A stretch of 64,000 bases of DNA, from the NCBI GenBank assembly GCA_041395105.1, contig JAWLBB010000001.1, positions 1,178,001-1,242,000 on the forward strand, read 5' to 3'. The translations under genes were made by a program, and so were the position numbers. Each line of letters opens with the position of its first letter. The stretch's first letter is position 1. Positions 42,423 through 51,085 of this stretch are shown piece by piece. The DNA is from Opitutaceae bacterium (GTDB lineage Bacteria > Verrucomicrobiota > Verrucomicrobiia > Opitutales > Opitutaceae). The notes under the pieces are model-generated. The model was not told the origin of the DNA. It made no database searches and saw only the letters and a program-made list of their open reading frames with translations.

Positions 42423-42971
42423 CTAATCCGGCAATCCCGGCGCCACCGCCAGCCATTTTGTCCGCATGCGCAGGAGGGAGGGATCGGGGTCGTAATCCTC
42501 GAGTCGATCGATGGGCGCCCAGGCGACTTCGTGGGATTCCTCGCTCACGACCAGGGATTGGTCTCCGGTCAGCCGGAAGGCGTAACGAATGTCGTAATGG
42601 TGGTGGGCGGGGGTCGTTCCGTGTCCGGGAATGGGATGGATATCCAGGTCGAAGGGCAGCGGCCCGCAACGGACCAGATCGGAGAGGCCGGTTTCTTCGA
42701 GGACTTCGCGACGGGCGCTCAGCTCGGTTTCGGCGCACCCGTCGACATGTCCGCCGGGCTGGAGCCAGCGGTCGAGTTTGCGATGATGCACCAGCAGGAC
42801 CATGGACCGGGTTGAGTCGACAACCCAGGCCGAGGCGGTGACATGACCGACCTGGAGGGAGCGTTCCAGGCAGTCGGGGTGGGCCTTGACGAATCGGATG
42901 AAGCGTTCACGAATGGCCGGGTCGTCCGGGTGGGTGGGTTCGCAGGACTGGAGAAGCTCGAGCAGGGGCAT
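42423..42971 (-). CDS. Nudix hydrolase
   Basis: A 182-residue Nudix protein. The Nudix box is GGHVDGCAETELSARREV followed by LEETGL, close to G-x5-E-x7-R-E-U-x-E-E-x-G-U with one residue difference in spacing. The N-terminal 40 residues are helical. The substrate, a nucleoside diphosphate derivative, is unknown. I use the ATG at 42971; a TTG at 43028 that overlaps the dinB stop (TTGA) would add 19 low-complexity residues. It probably forms an operon with dinB. Confidence 0.87.
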   Translation of the reverse strand: MPLLELLQSCEPTHPDDPAIRERFIRFVKAHPDCLERSLQVGHVTASAWVVDSTRSMVLLVHHRKLDRWLQPGGHVDGCAETELSARREVLEETGLSDLVRCGPLPFDLDIHPIPGHGTTPAHHHYDIRYAFRLTGDQSLVVSEESHEVAWAPIDRLEDYDPDPSLLRMRTKWLAVAPGLPD

Positions 42972-43024
42972 GGAGTGCGGGTGGTGCGGTGGGGGCAGAG
43001 GAGGATCAGGTTCCGTCCCGAGAC

Positions 43025-44089
43025 TCAATCCTCAAAGAGATTGTCGAATTCGAGCTGGATGGCGGTCGGTGCCGCCGGTCCGGGTTCGGCGAAGCGCACG
43101 CCGACTCCGAGCAGGCGGACGGGTTGTCCGCTGCGGCCAAAACCCTCGGCCAGAAGGTGGGCGAAAGTGTCGAGGGTGGGTTCGAGACCGGTTCGCTCCA
43201 CGGTTGTCCGGCTGAAGTCGGCGAACTTGAGTTTGACGAATGCCTTGGCGACCGGTGGCCCGTCCCGGTGGTGGCGGAGGTCGTCGAGCAGCTCCTCAAC
43301 CATCGGTTCAAGGCGGGTCTGACATTCCCCGAGGGTCTCCAGGTCGACCCGGAAGGTCCTTTCAGTGCTGAGGGACTTGCGTTCACGGTTGGTTTCGACC
43401 TCCCGATCGTCCCGGCCGCGACAGAGGTCATAGAGCTCGGTTCCGAACCGGCCGAAGAGCTGTTGCAGTTCGAGGGCCGTCATCTGCTGCATCTCGCCGC
43501 AAGTGGTGATGCCCAGTGATTGGAGCCGGGCGGCGGCGACCGGACCGATCCCCCAGACGCGTCTGACCGGGAGGGTCTGCATGAAGGCGGCGACATCCTC
43601 CGGCCGGATTTCATGCTGGCCGTTGGGTTTGTTCCAGTCGCTGGCAATCTTGGCGAGGAGCTTGTTCGTGGCTATTCCGGCGGAAGCGGTCAGGCCGGTG
43701 GTCCGGTAGATTCTCCGGCGGAGCTCTCCGGCCACTTCGGCGGCGGGACGAGGGAGGTGGGAGACATCGAGATAGGCCTCGTCGAGGGAAAGCGGCTCGA
43801 TCAGTGAGGTGTAATCCTGCATCAGCGAACGGACCCGGCGGGATTCGTAGCGGTAGGCGTCGAAACGGACAGGGACAACGATCAGGTGGGGGCATTTCTG
43901 CAGTGCCATGAACGTCGGCATGGCCGAACGGACTCCAAAGGCCCGGGCTTCGTAATTGCAGGTCGTCAGCACGCCCCGGCGATCGCGGTCTCCCCCCACT
44001 GCTACCGGATGACCGCGAAGCTCGGGATGGTCGCGGACCTCGATAGCCGCGTAGAAACAGTCCATATCGAGGTGGATGATCTTGCGCAT
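43025..44089 (-). CDS. dinB: DNA polymerase IV
   Basis: A 354-residue Y-family translesion polymerase. It starts MRKIIHLDMDCFYAAIEVRD with the first metal aspartate. EARAFGVRSAMPTFMALQKC (fingers) and LSLDEAYLDVS (the S-x-D-E-A-Y-L-D motif with both acidic residues) follow. Then come the thumb (WGIGPVAAARLQSLGI) and little-finger domain. I chose ATG 44089, which is the family start. There is no visible beta-clamp motif beyond a C-terminal LEFDNLFED, a plausible clamp-binding peptide. No LexA box was recognised upstream. Confidence 0.95.
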   Translation of the reverse strand: MRKIIHLDMDCFYAAIEVRDHPELRGHPVAVGGDRDRRGVLTTCNYEARAFGVRSAMPTFMALQKCPHLIVVPVRFDAYRYESRRVRSLMQDYTSLIEPLSLDEAYLDVSHLPRPAAEVAGELRRRIYRTTGLTASAGIATNKLLAKIASDWNKPNGQHEIRPEDVAAFMQTLPVRRVWGIGPVAAARLQSLGITTCGEMQQMTALELQQLFGRFGTELYDLCRGRDDREVETNRERKSLSTERTFRVDLETLGECQTRLEPMVEELLDDLRHHRDGPPVAKAFVKLKFADFSRTTVERTGLEPTLDTFAHLLAEGFGRSGQPVRLLGVGVRFAEPGPAAPTAIQLEFDNLFED

Positions 44090-44168
44090 TCGGTCTGGTC
44101 GGCCTTTGCAGGATGACACGGCGGACCGGTGCCGATCAAGTCCGCGGACGGGCCGGCGTTGCGAGGTT

Positions 44169-44621
44169 TCAGACGGATTGAGGCGCCTGGGTCGGGTCGA
44201 CCAGACCGATCAGGGCGGTGTAGAGCTCGGCCACCTGGTGTTCGAGAGAATGTTCCCGGTTGTGAGCCCTGGTCACTTCCCTCTCAATCGCGATGAATCC
44301 GTCGACCTCGCCGGTTTGGTTTCGCAGCGGGGTGATCCGCAGGGACACCCAGTAGGGCCTTCCATCCTGGTGGTAGTTGAGCAGTTCGGCGTTGACCGGG
44401 CGCCGTTCGCGAATGGCGGATCGGACCCGTGCCACCGTTTCCGGATCGGTCTCGGGACCCTGTAGAAAGGAACCGGGCTTGCGGTTCCTGACCGCGGAGC
44501 GGGAATGGCCGCAGAGGTCGTGAAAGGCCTGGTTGGTCCAGGTGATGCGGCCCTCGGCATCGGTCAGGACGACCGTGTCGGGCAGGTTTTCTGCGACTTC
44601 CCTGAAAGCAGTTCGCTCCAG
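44169..44621 (-). pseudogene. LOV-like PAS domain gene without a start codon
   Basis: The frame encodes about 150 residues of a PAS domain of the LOV class: AENLPDTVVLTDAEGRITWT, FHDLCGHSRSAV, then SFLQGPETDPETVARVRSAI and GRPYWVSLRITPLRNQTGEV. The LOV flavin motif G-x-N-C-R-F-L-Q-G is RKPGSFLQG, so the photoactive cysteine is missing. No ATG, GTG or TTG lies in frame upstream; a CTG at 44621 is the first weak option. A neighbouring frame begins with ATG at 44749 and a single frameshift near 44640 would join it. I read it as a damaged gene. Confidence 0.55.
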
Positions 44622-44747
44622 TATGGAGGTTGTCTCCGGATGAGGGGTTCGGGTAGAACAGCTGGGATGGTAACCTTGACCCGACCGGGCTGCAACAATT
44701 TCCGAACCTTTTCGGCCGTCTTCCGGTGAACGGAGAGATTCCCTGTC

Positions 44748-45569
44748 ATGTTGTCAAAGGCTTCGGTTCAGAAACTACGCGGTTATTCCCGCAAGAAGCT
44801 GCGGGTGGCGGAGGGACGTTGCCTGGTCGAAGGCTGGCGCTCGCTCGAGGCCGCGTTGGATGCGGGTATAGCCATCGAGTGGCTGCTGGAAACCGGGGGG
44901 CGGACGATCGAGGCAGACCGGGTGGGCCTGCTCGAGCGGCTGCGTGAACGGGCGGTCAGGGTGGAGGTTGCTTCGAGTGCGCAGATGCGCCAGATCACCC
45001 ATTCGGTGACGCCCCCCGAGTTGGCGGGGTTGGTGTCCTGGTCGCCTCGTGGCCCCGTGGAGTTGGGCACCGGGATAACGACTGGTGCGGTTTCCTGCGG
45101 GGTGAGCGGACCGCTCGTCGTGGTGGTTGCGGACGGGGTGGGTGATCCGGGAAACCTGGGCACGCTTATCCGGACGGCCGACTGGTTCGGAGCAGCCGGT
45201 TTCTTCGCAGGTCCGGGATCGGTGGAGTTGACCAACCCGAAGGTGGTTCAGGCAACCATGGGGTCGCTCTTCCAGCTTCCTGTCGGAACGGGTGACTCGA
45301 CGGTCGATTTCATCGAAGCCCTGCGGGTGGATGGATTTTCCGTGGCCAGCCTCGAACTGGGAGGAGCGACGGATGTTCGGTCGATCAACTGGCCGGACAA
45401 GCTGGTCCTGGTGGTGGGAAATGAGGCTCGCGGCGTGTCGCCTGAGGTCCGCGCGAGGGCTGACTTTCGGGCCATGATTCCCCGCTTTGGCCATGCGGAG
45501 TCCCTCAACGCCGCCGCTTCGGTTGCCGTCGTGCTGGGTCAGATCAGGTTGGGCGGTAGGTCCGGATAG
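44748..45569 (+). CDS. SpoU/TrmH-family RNA 2'-O-methyltransferase
   Basis: A 273-residue SPOUT methyltransferase. The N-terminal 95 residues form a substrate-binding domain (VEGWRSLEAALDAGIAIEWL). The knot motifs are DGVGDPGNLGTLIRTADWFG (motif 1), LVLVVGNEARGVS (motif 2) and HAESLNAAASVAVVL (motif 3). It would methylate a ribose in 23S rRNA or tRNA with S-adenosylmethionine. The target position is unknown. Its ATG lies opposite the ATG of the neighbouring damaged PAS frame. Confidence 0.92.
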   Translation: MLSKASVQKLRGYSRKKLRVAEGRCLVEGWRSLEAALDAGIAIEWLLETGGRTIEADRVGLLERLRERAVRVEVASSAQMRQITHSVTPPELAGLVSWSPRGPVELGTGITTGAVSCGVSGPLVVVVADGVGDPGNLGTLIRTADWFGAAGFFAGPGSVELTNPKVVQATMGSLFQLPVGTGDSTVDFIEALRVDGFSVASLELGGATDVRSINWPDKLVLVVGNEARGVSPEVRARADFRAMIPRFGHAESLNAAASVAVVLGQIRLGGRSG

Positions 45570-45676
45570 CTGAAACCGGCCTGGAGCCGCGGATTGAAGG
45601 AACCCGACAGATCATCGGTTGGTCAGACAAATTGCGGGCTCGGCGGCGTTACAGGGGCAGTCGACGCAAATGACCA

Positions 45677-46189
45677 ATGGCTGATCCCTACAGAAACGGA
45701 ACCTGGAAGAGCTGGTTTGACGCCTACGGGTCGAAGCTGGTGCTTTATGCCCGCCAGTGGGTGCAGACGCCGGCGGATGCCGAGGACGTGGTTCAGGACG
45801 GGTTTGTCCGCTTCTGGAAATCCGACGCACGAAAGGACGTCGACGCCGTGGCGCTTCTTTACGCTTCCGTACGACGGGCCGGCCTGGACCATCTGCGCAA
45901 GAACCGCAGGAGGAGCGCCCGCGAGGAACGCTCCCAGGTCGGCGAGGATACCTGCCTTCCGGCGTCCAAGACCGGCCTCGAGGAGCGGGAGCGGGCGGAT
46001 GCCGTGGAGACCGCACTCCGGGGTCTGCCCGGGGATCAGCGCGAGGTGGTCGTCCTGAAGATCTGGGGGGAACTCACCTTTCAGCAGATTGCCACCGCCA
46101 TGGAGATACCTGCCAATACGGCGGCATCCCGCTACCGCTATGCCCTGACCGCCCTGCGGAAAAATCTGAACTCCGATGTCATTACCTGA
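45677..46189 (+). CDS. ECF sigma factor
   Basis: A 170-residue sigma factor. Region 2: KLVLYARQWVQTPADAEDVV and QDGFVRFWKSD. Region 4: LRGLPGDQREVVVLKIWGEL and FQQIATAMEIPANTAASRYR. It is shorter than RpoE-type members and lacks zinc-ligand cysteines. It is coupled by a 14-nt overlap to a membrane protein gene that is probably its regulator, and then to a PDZ protein, in parallel with the sigma operon at 27846-30190. Confidence 0.9.
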   Translation: MADPYRNGTWKSWFDAYGSKLVLYARQWVQTPADAEDVVQDGFVRFWKSDARKDVDAVALLYASVRRAGLDHLRKNRRRSAREERSQVGEDTCLPASKTGLEERERADAVETALRGLPGDQREVVVLKIWGELTFQQIATAMEIPANTAASRYRYALTALRKNLNSDVIT

Positions 46190-46652
46190 TCTGGACTCCG
46201 AACTTGAAGCCCAACTTCGAAGGCTTCGTCCGCCACCGGTCAGCCCTCGCCTGGAGGCGGAGATCGCGCGACGGCTGGGGCCAGTCCGCCGGTTCCCGCG
46301 TCGTCCCGGGCGCCTGGTCACCCTGGTCGCGCCCTTGGCCGCGGCCGCGGCGGTGTGGCTTTTCATGCCCCCCGATCGTTTGCCGGTGGAAGAGGCCGCG
46401 ATGGGCGATCCTGCTCCGGCCGGCGACGTTTCGAAGCCCGAACCGGGAATCTTTTTGCCTGTTCGCGCCTTCAACCGTCTTTACGATGCCCGATATGTGG
46501 GGGTTGTGACCGGACCGGACGGCCAGCCTGCCCGGCAGGTTGTCTATCGCTATCTCGACACCGTGACCTGGCAGAATGATTCCACCCGGGCGACCTTCGA
46601 GATGACCGTGCCTCGGGACGAGGTCTACTTTATCGATACACCGCAAATCTGA
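46176..46652 (+). CDS. Membrane protein, probable anti-sigma partner
   Basis: A 158-residue bitopic protein. Residues 1-45 are cytoplasmic (LDSELEAQLRRLRPPPVSPR and LEAEIARRLGPV). One membrane segment lies at about 48-64 (LVTLVAPLAAAAAVWLFM). The C-terminal 95 residues would be outside the cytoplasm, with VRAFNRLYDARYVGVV. No known domain is recognised. It starts inside the sigma gene (14-nt overlap), so tight co-translation supports a sigma-binding role. Inference only. Confidence 0.6.
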   Translation: MSLPDLDSELEAQLRRLRPPPVSPRLEAEIARRLGPVRRFPRRPGRLVTLVAPLAAAAAVWLFMPPDRLPVEEAAMGDPAPAGDVSKPEPGIFLPVRAFNRLYDARYVGVVTGPDGQPARQVVYRYLDTVTWQNDSTRATFEMTVPRDEVYFIDTPQI

Positions 46653-46668
46653 AGACCCTGGATTAATC

Positions 46669-47556
46669 ATGAGAACATACAAACGAACAGTCGCGGCGAT
46701 CCTCGGCAGCGGGATCGTCATTACCTGGGGGCTGGCCAACGAGGATGGGGACCGGAATTCCAGCGCCTCCACCTCCTTTGATTCCAGCGCCTCAACGTCG
46801 GTCAACGCCACCGCGACTCACGACCCGGTTCCGACCGAACCGGTAACCTTCCTGGGTGTCGAAGTCCGGGAGGTCGACCCTGTCCTGGTCGACCATCTCG
46901 ACCTCGACGAGGGTGTCGGACTGGTGGTGGAGCGGGTGACCGACGACAGCCCGGCCTCACGGGCCGGTCTTCAGGAGAACGATATCCTGGTGAAGATGGG
47001 CGACCAGTTGCTCATCACCCCACGTCAGTTCACCGTCCTTGTGCGCCGCGAGAGACCGGACGCTGAGGTGGCATTTGAAATCCTCCGCAAAGGCAAGCGG
47101 TCGACGATTCGGGCTGCGCTTGAGACCCGTGAGGTGCCCATCCGAAGGGCTTTCGACTGGATCCAGGGTACTCGTCTGCCGGTCTTCGACCTGCCGCTTC
47201 CGCCGGTGCCGCCTGAAGCCGGGCACTTCGAGGATATCATTAACGACGAGCTTGTTCCTTTTGAGAGCGGCGCAGGCCGCAGGATCGTCGCGATCGATCC
47301 GAGGCGGAAGATGGTCTTCAGGGACAGAGCGGGTACAGTGGAGGTGGAGATCGACGGCCCCGAGAGAGTCGTCGTGATCAAGGACGATCAGGGAAACGTG
47401 GTTTACCAAGGCGATGGTTCGCCCGACCATCACCTGCCGCCGGAGGTCAAAGCCCGTATGGAAAAACTGGATGTGCGGGTGGAGGGTGATCTGGATCGTT
47501 TGCCGCACCCGCCGATCATCGACGTGATCAAGAACCCCGCGGCCCCGACAATCTGA
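46669..47556 (+). CDS. Exported PDZ-domain protein
   Basis: A 295-residue protein with an N-terminal export signal (residues 1-25, TVAAILGSGIVITWG), a Ser/Thr-rich linker and one PDZ domain at about 58-145 (FLGVEVREVDPVLVDHLDLD, SPASRAGLQENDILVKMGDQ). A second region (about 160-295) is Pro-rich, then has strands such as GRRIVAIDPRRKMVFRDRAG, and is not recognised. There is no protease domain. It follows the membrane protein gene by 16 nt and ends the operon. Confidence 0.82.
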   Translation: MRTYKRTVAAILGSGIVITWGLANEDGDRNSSASTSFDSSASTSVNATATHDPVPTEPVTFLGVEVREVDPVLVDHLDLDEGVGLVVERVTDDSPASRAGLQENDILVKMGDQLLITPRQFTVLVRRERPDAEVAFEILRKGKRSTIRAALETREVPIRRAFDWIQGTRLPVFDLPLPPVPPEAGHFEDIINDELVPFESGAGRRIVAIDPRRKMVFRDRAGTVEVEIDGPERVVVIKDDQGNVVYQGDGSPDHHLPPEVKARMEKLDVRVEGDLDRLPHPPIIDVIKNPAAPTI

Positions 47557-47633
47557 CCCGGTCCACGGGGGACGCGTCGCCTTCTCCAGGCGATCTGGGG
47601 GATTCTCGCACCCGCCTGGCGGCAAGAAAACAG

Positions 47634-47673
47634 AACGGGGCGGACCCGTGTGAGTCCGCCCCGTTTGGTTTTC
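47634..47673. terminator. Bidirectional Rho-independent terminator
   Basis: Perfect 12-bp arms aacggggcggac (47634-47645) and gtccgccccgtt (47654-47665), followed by tggttttc on the plus strand and by ctgttttcttg on the minus strand. It separates the PDZ gene from a convergent small gene. Confidence 0.85.
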
Positions 47674-47686
47674 TGGTTTCAAGTCC

Positions 47687-47932
47687 CTAGCCGGCCTGCG
47701 GTGCGCGGGCGCGGATGCGGGGAGTCCGGACTCGGGTCAGCCGACCGAAGAGGCCGGCGACTGATGAACGGACCCGTGTTAGCAGGGTGTTCTCGGACGA
47801 TTCTTCCGTGCGGACGGTGCGCTCTTCCCGATCAGGGGCCTGCAGGTCGGTTGCCTGGTAGGCCATGAACAGGGAGGCTCCGCCGTGATGGCTCGGAAAA
47901 ACCGCCTGTATGAACGTAGTCTTCTGTTTCAT
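47687..47932 (-). CDS. Small protein of unknown function
   Basis: An 81-residue predicted protein starting MKQKTTFIQAVFPSHHGGAS and ending in an Arg-rich stretch (RSSVAGLFGRLTRVRTPRIR). It has no recognised domain. In favour of being real: a position just before a strong bidirectional terminator, and no other gene in this gap. The basic C-terminus could bind nucleic acid or membrane. It may be a false call. Confidence 0.4.
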   Translation of the reverse strand: MKQKTTFIQAVFPSHHGGASLFMAYQATDLQAPDREERTVRTEESSENTLLTRVRSSVAGLFGRLTRVRTPRIRARAPQAG

Positions 47933-48015
47933 TGTCAGTAAGAGGATCGACCGGCATGCGATCGGATCCTCTGCGCTGACAACGAATCAGAAGGAGGGGG
48001 AAGCTGGCCGATGAA

Positions 48016-48933
48016 TCAGGCCAGGTCAAGTCCGGTCTTTTCCATGGCGGTCAGATCCTGACCGGAGGCTTTCACCTGCTGGAGGACCTGCTCCGGGCTC
48101 TTGGCGCCGGGGATGACGGAGGTGACAGCCGGGTGATGGAGCACGCCGACGAGGGCGGCCTCCGTCCAGGTTCGGTTCTCGGCCAGGGCGGCATACGACT
48201 TCATGGCTTCGAGCTTGCGAAGATAGCCTGCCCGGCCTTCGCCCTCGTTCCAGCCGGAACGCACGGAATCCGTAAAGACCGAATCGGAGTCGTATTTTCC
48301 GGTCAGGATGCCCTGGGCGAGGGGACCGCGGATCAGGGTGGCGATGCGATGCTCCAGACAATAGGGAAGAAGGTCCTTCTCCGGCGATCGGTTGAGCAGG
48401 CTGTAGTCGAGTTGACAGCTGGTGCATTGGCCTTCGCGGTTGAAGCGCTCGAGCACATCGAGACGATTGGTCGAGATGCCGTAAGCACGGATTTTGCCCG
48501 CCCGGGTCAGGCGTTCGAAGGCTTCGAGGAAGACGTCAGGTTCCCCGAGGTCTCCGATATGGCATTGGTAGAGGTCGATCACATCGGTCTTCAGGCGATA
48601 AAGACTGGCGTCGCAGCAGGCCACGACGTGCAGCGGGTGGGTGTAGCCGAAGGGGTGGCCGAGGCGCCGTGCCCAGTTGCCAACCTTGGTGGCGATGACG
48701 ACCTCGTCGCGGACGCTGGACAGGGCTTCGCCGACGATGCTCTCGCTGGTGCCCGGTTCGAGCCCATAGGCGTCGGCGGTGTCGAAGAAATTGATTCCCT
48801 GCTCGAGGGCGGTCCTCACGGTCTTGAGCGCAGTGCCTCGGTCGACCTCCCCATACTGACCTCCAAGCCCCCAGCAGCCCAGGCCGATTTCACTGATCTT
48901 CCATCCGGTTCTGGCAATCGCACGAGTTTTCAT
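48016..48933 (-). CDS. Aldo/keto reductase
   Basis: A 305-residue NADPH-dependent oxidoreductase of the AKR fold (YghZ/L-galactose dehydrogenase-like group). The catalytic tetrad is seen as FFDTADAYG (Asp and Tyr), VIATKVGNW (Lys) and LYQCHIGD (His). The start MKTRAIARTGWKISEIGLGC (and GLGGQYG) is the standard one at 48933. The substrate is unknown; the family reduces aldehydes or oxidises sugars. It is a single gene, divergent from the phasin-like gene. Confidence 0.92.
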   Translation of the reverse strand: MKTRAIARTGWKISEIGLGCWGLGGQYGEVDRGTALKTVRTALEQGINFFDTADAYGLEPGTSESIVGEALSSVRDEVVIATKVGNWARRLGHPFGYTHPLHVVACCDASLYRLKTDVIDLYQCHIGDLGEPDVFLEAFERLTRAGKIRAYGISTNRLDVLERFNREGQCTSCQLDYSLLNRSPEKDLLPYCLEHRIATLIRGPLAQGILTGKYDSDSVFTDSVRSGWNEGEGRAGYLRKLEAMKSYAALAENRTWTEAALVGVLHHPAVTSVIPGAKSPEQVLQQVKASGQDLTAMEKTGLDLA

Positions 48934-49091
48934 ACTCGCACCCATCCCATGACCCATTCGTGAGATGGCAAACCATTCCCGTCCTTTTGTGGGGAACTGC
49001 GCTCCGGAGCGGGTTCCTGACGGGTGGACGGGATCCGTGCAATCCGTTGTTTGCGGTTTGCGGTTGGCCGAAATTGGGTCAAGCTGATGGG

Positions 49092-49412
49092 ATGATCGAC
49101 CTAATCCGAAAGACATTTCTGGCGGGCGTGGGCGCTGTGGTCATGACGCGCGAGAAGATCGAGGAATCGATGGCCGACCTGGTCGAAAAGGGCAAGATTT
49201 CGGCCAAGGACGCCAGGGAGGTGGCTGAAAAACTCGCGGCTGACGGCAAGCGCGAGTTTGAGACGGTCTCCGATGACGTGCAGAAGCGGGTCAAGGAGAT
49301 GCTCGAGCAGATGGGCGTGGGGCAAAAGGACAAGATCGGGGATCTGGAGAAGCGTCTGCTCGCTCTCGAAATCGAGGTCCAGAACCTGACCCACAAGGTC
49401 AAATCGCTGTAA
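49092..49412 (+). CDS. Phasin-like coiled-coil protein
   Basis: A 106-residue, mostly helical protein. It has a short hydrophobic N-terminal helix (IRKTFLAGVGAVVMTREK), a charged helix (ADLVEKGKISAKDAREVAEK) and a C-terminal leucine-zipper-like coiled coil (KIGDLEKRLLALEIEVQNLT). The pattern matches PhaI/phasin-like polyhydroxyalkanoate granule proteins and PqiD-like proteins that often precede ubiB/aarF genes. No polymer synthase is in the window. It is followed after 7 nt by the UbiB-like gene, so the two are coupled. Confidence 0.75.
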   Translation: MIDLIRKTFLAGVGAVVMTREKIEESMADLVEKGKISAKDAREVAEKLAADGKREFETVSDDVQKRVKEMLEQMGVGQKDKIGDLEKRLLALEIEVQNLTHKVKSL

Positions 49413-49419
49413 CGGGCGC

Positions 49420-51075
49420 GTGAAGCCCTTCGAGCTGTTTTCCAACGCGGTCCGGGCCAAGGAGATCGCGGCCGTTCTGGTGCGGAACGGCTTCGCCGAT
49501 CTTCTGCAGCGCGCCAACCCGCCTCCGTGGTTGCTTCACCTGCTGGACTCCAGTCCGCGTCCCCGTCGCAGTATCTGGGAGCGGGTCCGCATCGTGGCGG
49601 AAGAACTGGGGCCGACTTCGGTCAAGCTCGGACAAATGATGAGCATGCGTCCGGACCTCTTTCCGGAAGAATTGGTCCATGAACTGCGCAAGCTGCAGGA
49701 TGCGGTCCGGGCGGAGCCCTTTGAGGTCATGGGACCGGTCCTCGAGGAGGACCTGGGCATGCCGATCGATGAATTCTTCTCCGAATTTGACCGCACCCCG
49801 GTGGCGAGTGCCTCGATCGGTCAGGTCTACCGTGCGCGGATGCGATCCAGCGGGGTGGAAGTGGCGGTCAAGGTGCAGCGGCCGTCCATCGCCCGGCGGA
49901 TCGAGGCGGATTTCGACATCCTTTACTGGTTTGCCGAGAAGGTGCACGAGGGCGTGGCGGACCTCAAACCCTACGACCTCCCGGGCATCCTCCAGGAGCT
50001 GCGCCGTGCGGTCAACCGCGAGCTCGATTACCGCAACGAGGCACGCAACGCGCTCTTCTTTAATATCCAAAATCCGGATACCGAGCATGTCTTCGCCCCG
50101 AGAGTCTACGAGGATTACTCGACCGAAACGATCCTCATCACCGAGTGGGTGGACGGGGTCCGGATCGAGGATCTGCCCGTCCCCTCGGAGCTGGCCTCGT
50201 CCATCGCCCTGCACGGTGCGCATTCACTCTTCAACCAGGTCCTCATCCAGGGTTTCTTTCACGCCGATCCGCATGCGGGGAATCTCAAGGTCACGCGTGA
50301 CGGGCGGCTCTGCTTTCTCGACTGGGGCCAGGCCGGCCAGCTGACCCGGCAGATGCGGTTCGACCTGATCGACCTCTTCGGTGCTTTCCTCAAGGGCGAT
50401 GCGGAGCAGGTTGCGCGGATCGCCGCCGACCTGCCGCGATCGAGCGGCCGCTTCAATCGCTCGGCCATCGAGAAGGAGATCATGTTTGCCATCCGGGAAA
50501 ACTTCAATCCCGAGACGGGCAAGGGGCAGGTCGGCCGGGCCCTTCTGCGGATGTTCCACATCTTCGGCCAGAACGGGATTGCGGTGGGCCGGGACTACTC
50601 GCTCATGGCCAAGGCGATCCTCTCGATCGAGGAAGCCGGTTTGACTCTCGAGCCAGGCTTCAGTTTCAACCGGGTCTTTCAGCCGGTGCTGGCGGACGTC
50701 CATCGGGAGCGTCGCCGGCCGTTCGGCGTGCTCAAGGGGCTTCAACGCTCCTTCATGGTCGGGCTGACCCGGATGCAGGACATCCCGGCCGAGTTGCACC
50801 GCATCCTCAAGCGGATTGAGTCGGATGACATCACGGTCAATTTCCAGCATCGAGGGCTCGAGGACCTGGATGAAGCGCTCAATGAGGCTTCGAACAAAAT
50901 CACGCTCGGGGTGATCCTGGCCGCCCTGCTGGTCGCTTCCTCCCTCATCATCACGACCGGGATCAAACCCCTGCTCTTCGGCTACCCGGCGCTCGGAATG
51001 GTCGGTTACCTCCTGTCCGCCATCGTGGGAATCTGGACGGTTTACGACATTCTGCGCAGCGGAAAGAAGCGCTGA
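49420..51075 (+). CDS. UbiB/AarF/ABC1-family atypical kinase
   Basis: A 551-residue protein of the ADCK/UbiB family. The family-specific motif is SVKLGQMMSMRPDLFPEELV (K-x-G-Q). Also present are the Ala-rich loop ASIGQVYRA, the lysine in VAVKVQRPS, GFFHADPHAGN (catalytic loop) and FLDWGQAGQL at the metal site (Trp replaces the common Phe). Two C-terminal membrane segments (about 488-510, 520-540) anchor it. It supports quinone biosynthesis through ATP use. The start is GTG at 49420, 7 nt after the phasin-like stop. Confidence 0.93.
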   Translation: MKPFELFSNAVRAKEIAAVLVRNGFADLLQRANPPPWLLHLLDSSPRPRRSIWERVRIVAEELGPTSVKLGQMMSMRPDLFPEELVHELRKLQDAVRAEPFEVMGPVLEEDLGMPIDEFFSEFDRTPVASASIGQVYRARMRSSGVEVAVKVQRPSIARRIEADFDILYWFAEKVHEGVADLKPYDLPGILQELRRAVNRELDYRNEARNALFFNIQNPDTEHVFAPRVYEDYSTETILITEWVDGVRIEDLPVPSELASSIALHGAHSLFNQVLIQGFFHADPHAGNLKVTRDGRLCFLDWGQAGQLTRQMRFDLIDLFGAFLKGDAEQVARIAADLPRSSGRFNRSAIEKEIMFAIRENFNPETGKGQVGRALLRMFHIFGQNGIAVGRDYSLMAKAILSIEEAGLTLEPGFSFNRVFQPVLADVHRERRRPFGVLKGLQRSFMVGLTRMQDIPAELHRILKRIESDDITVNFQHRGLEDLDEALNEASNKITLGVILAALLVASSLIITTGIKPLLFGYPALGMVGYLLSAIVGIWTVYDILRSGKKR

Positions 51076-51085
51076 AATCCGGGCG

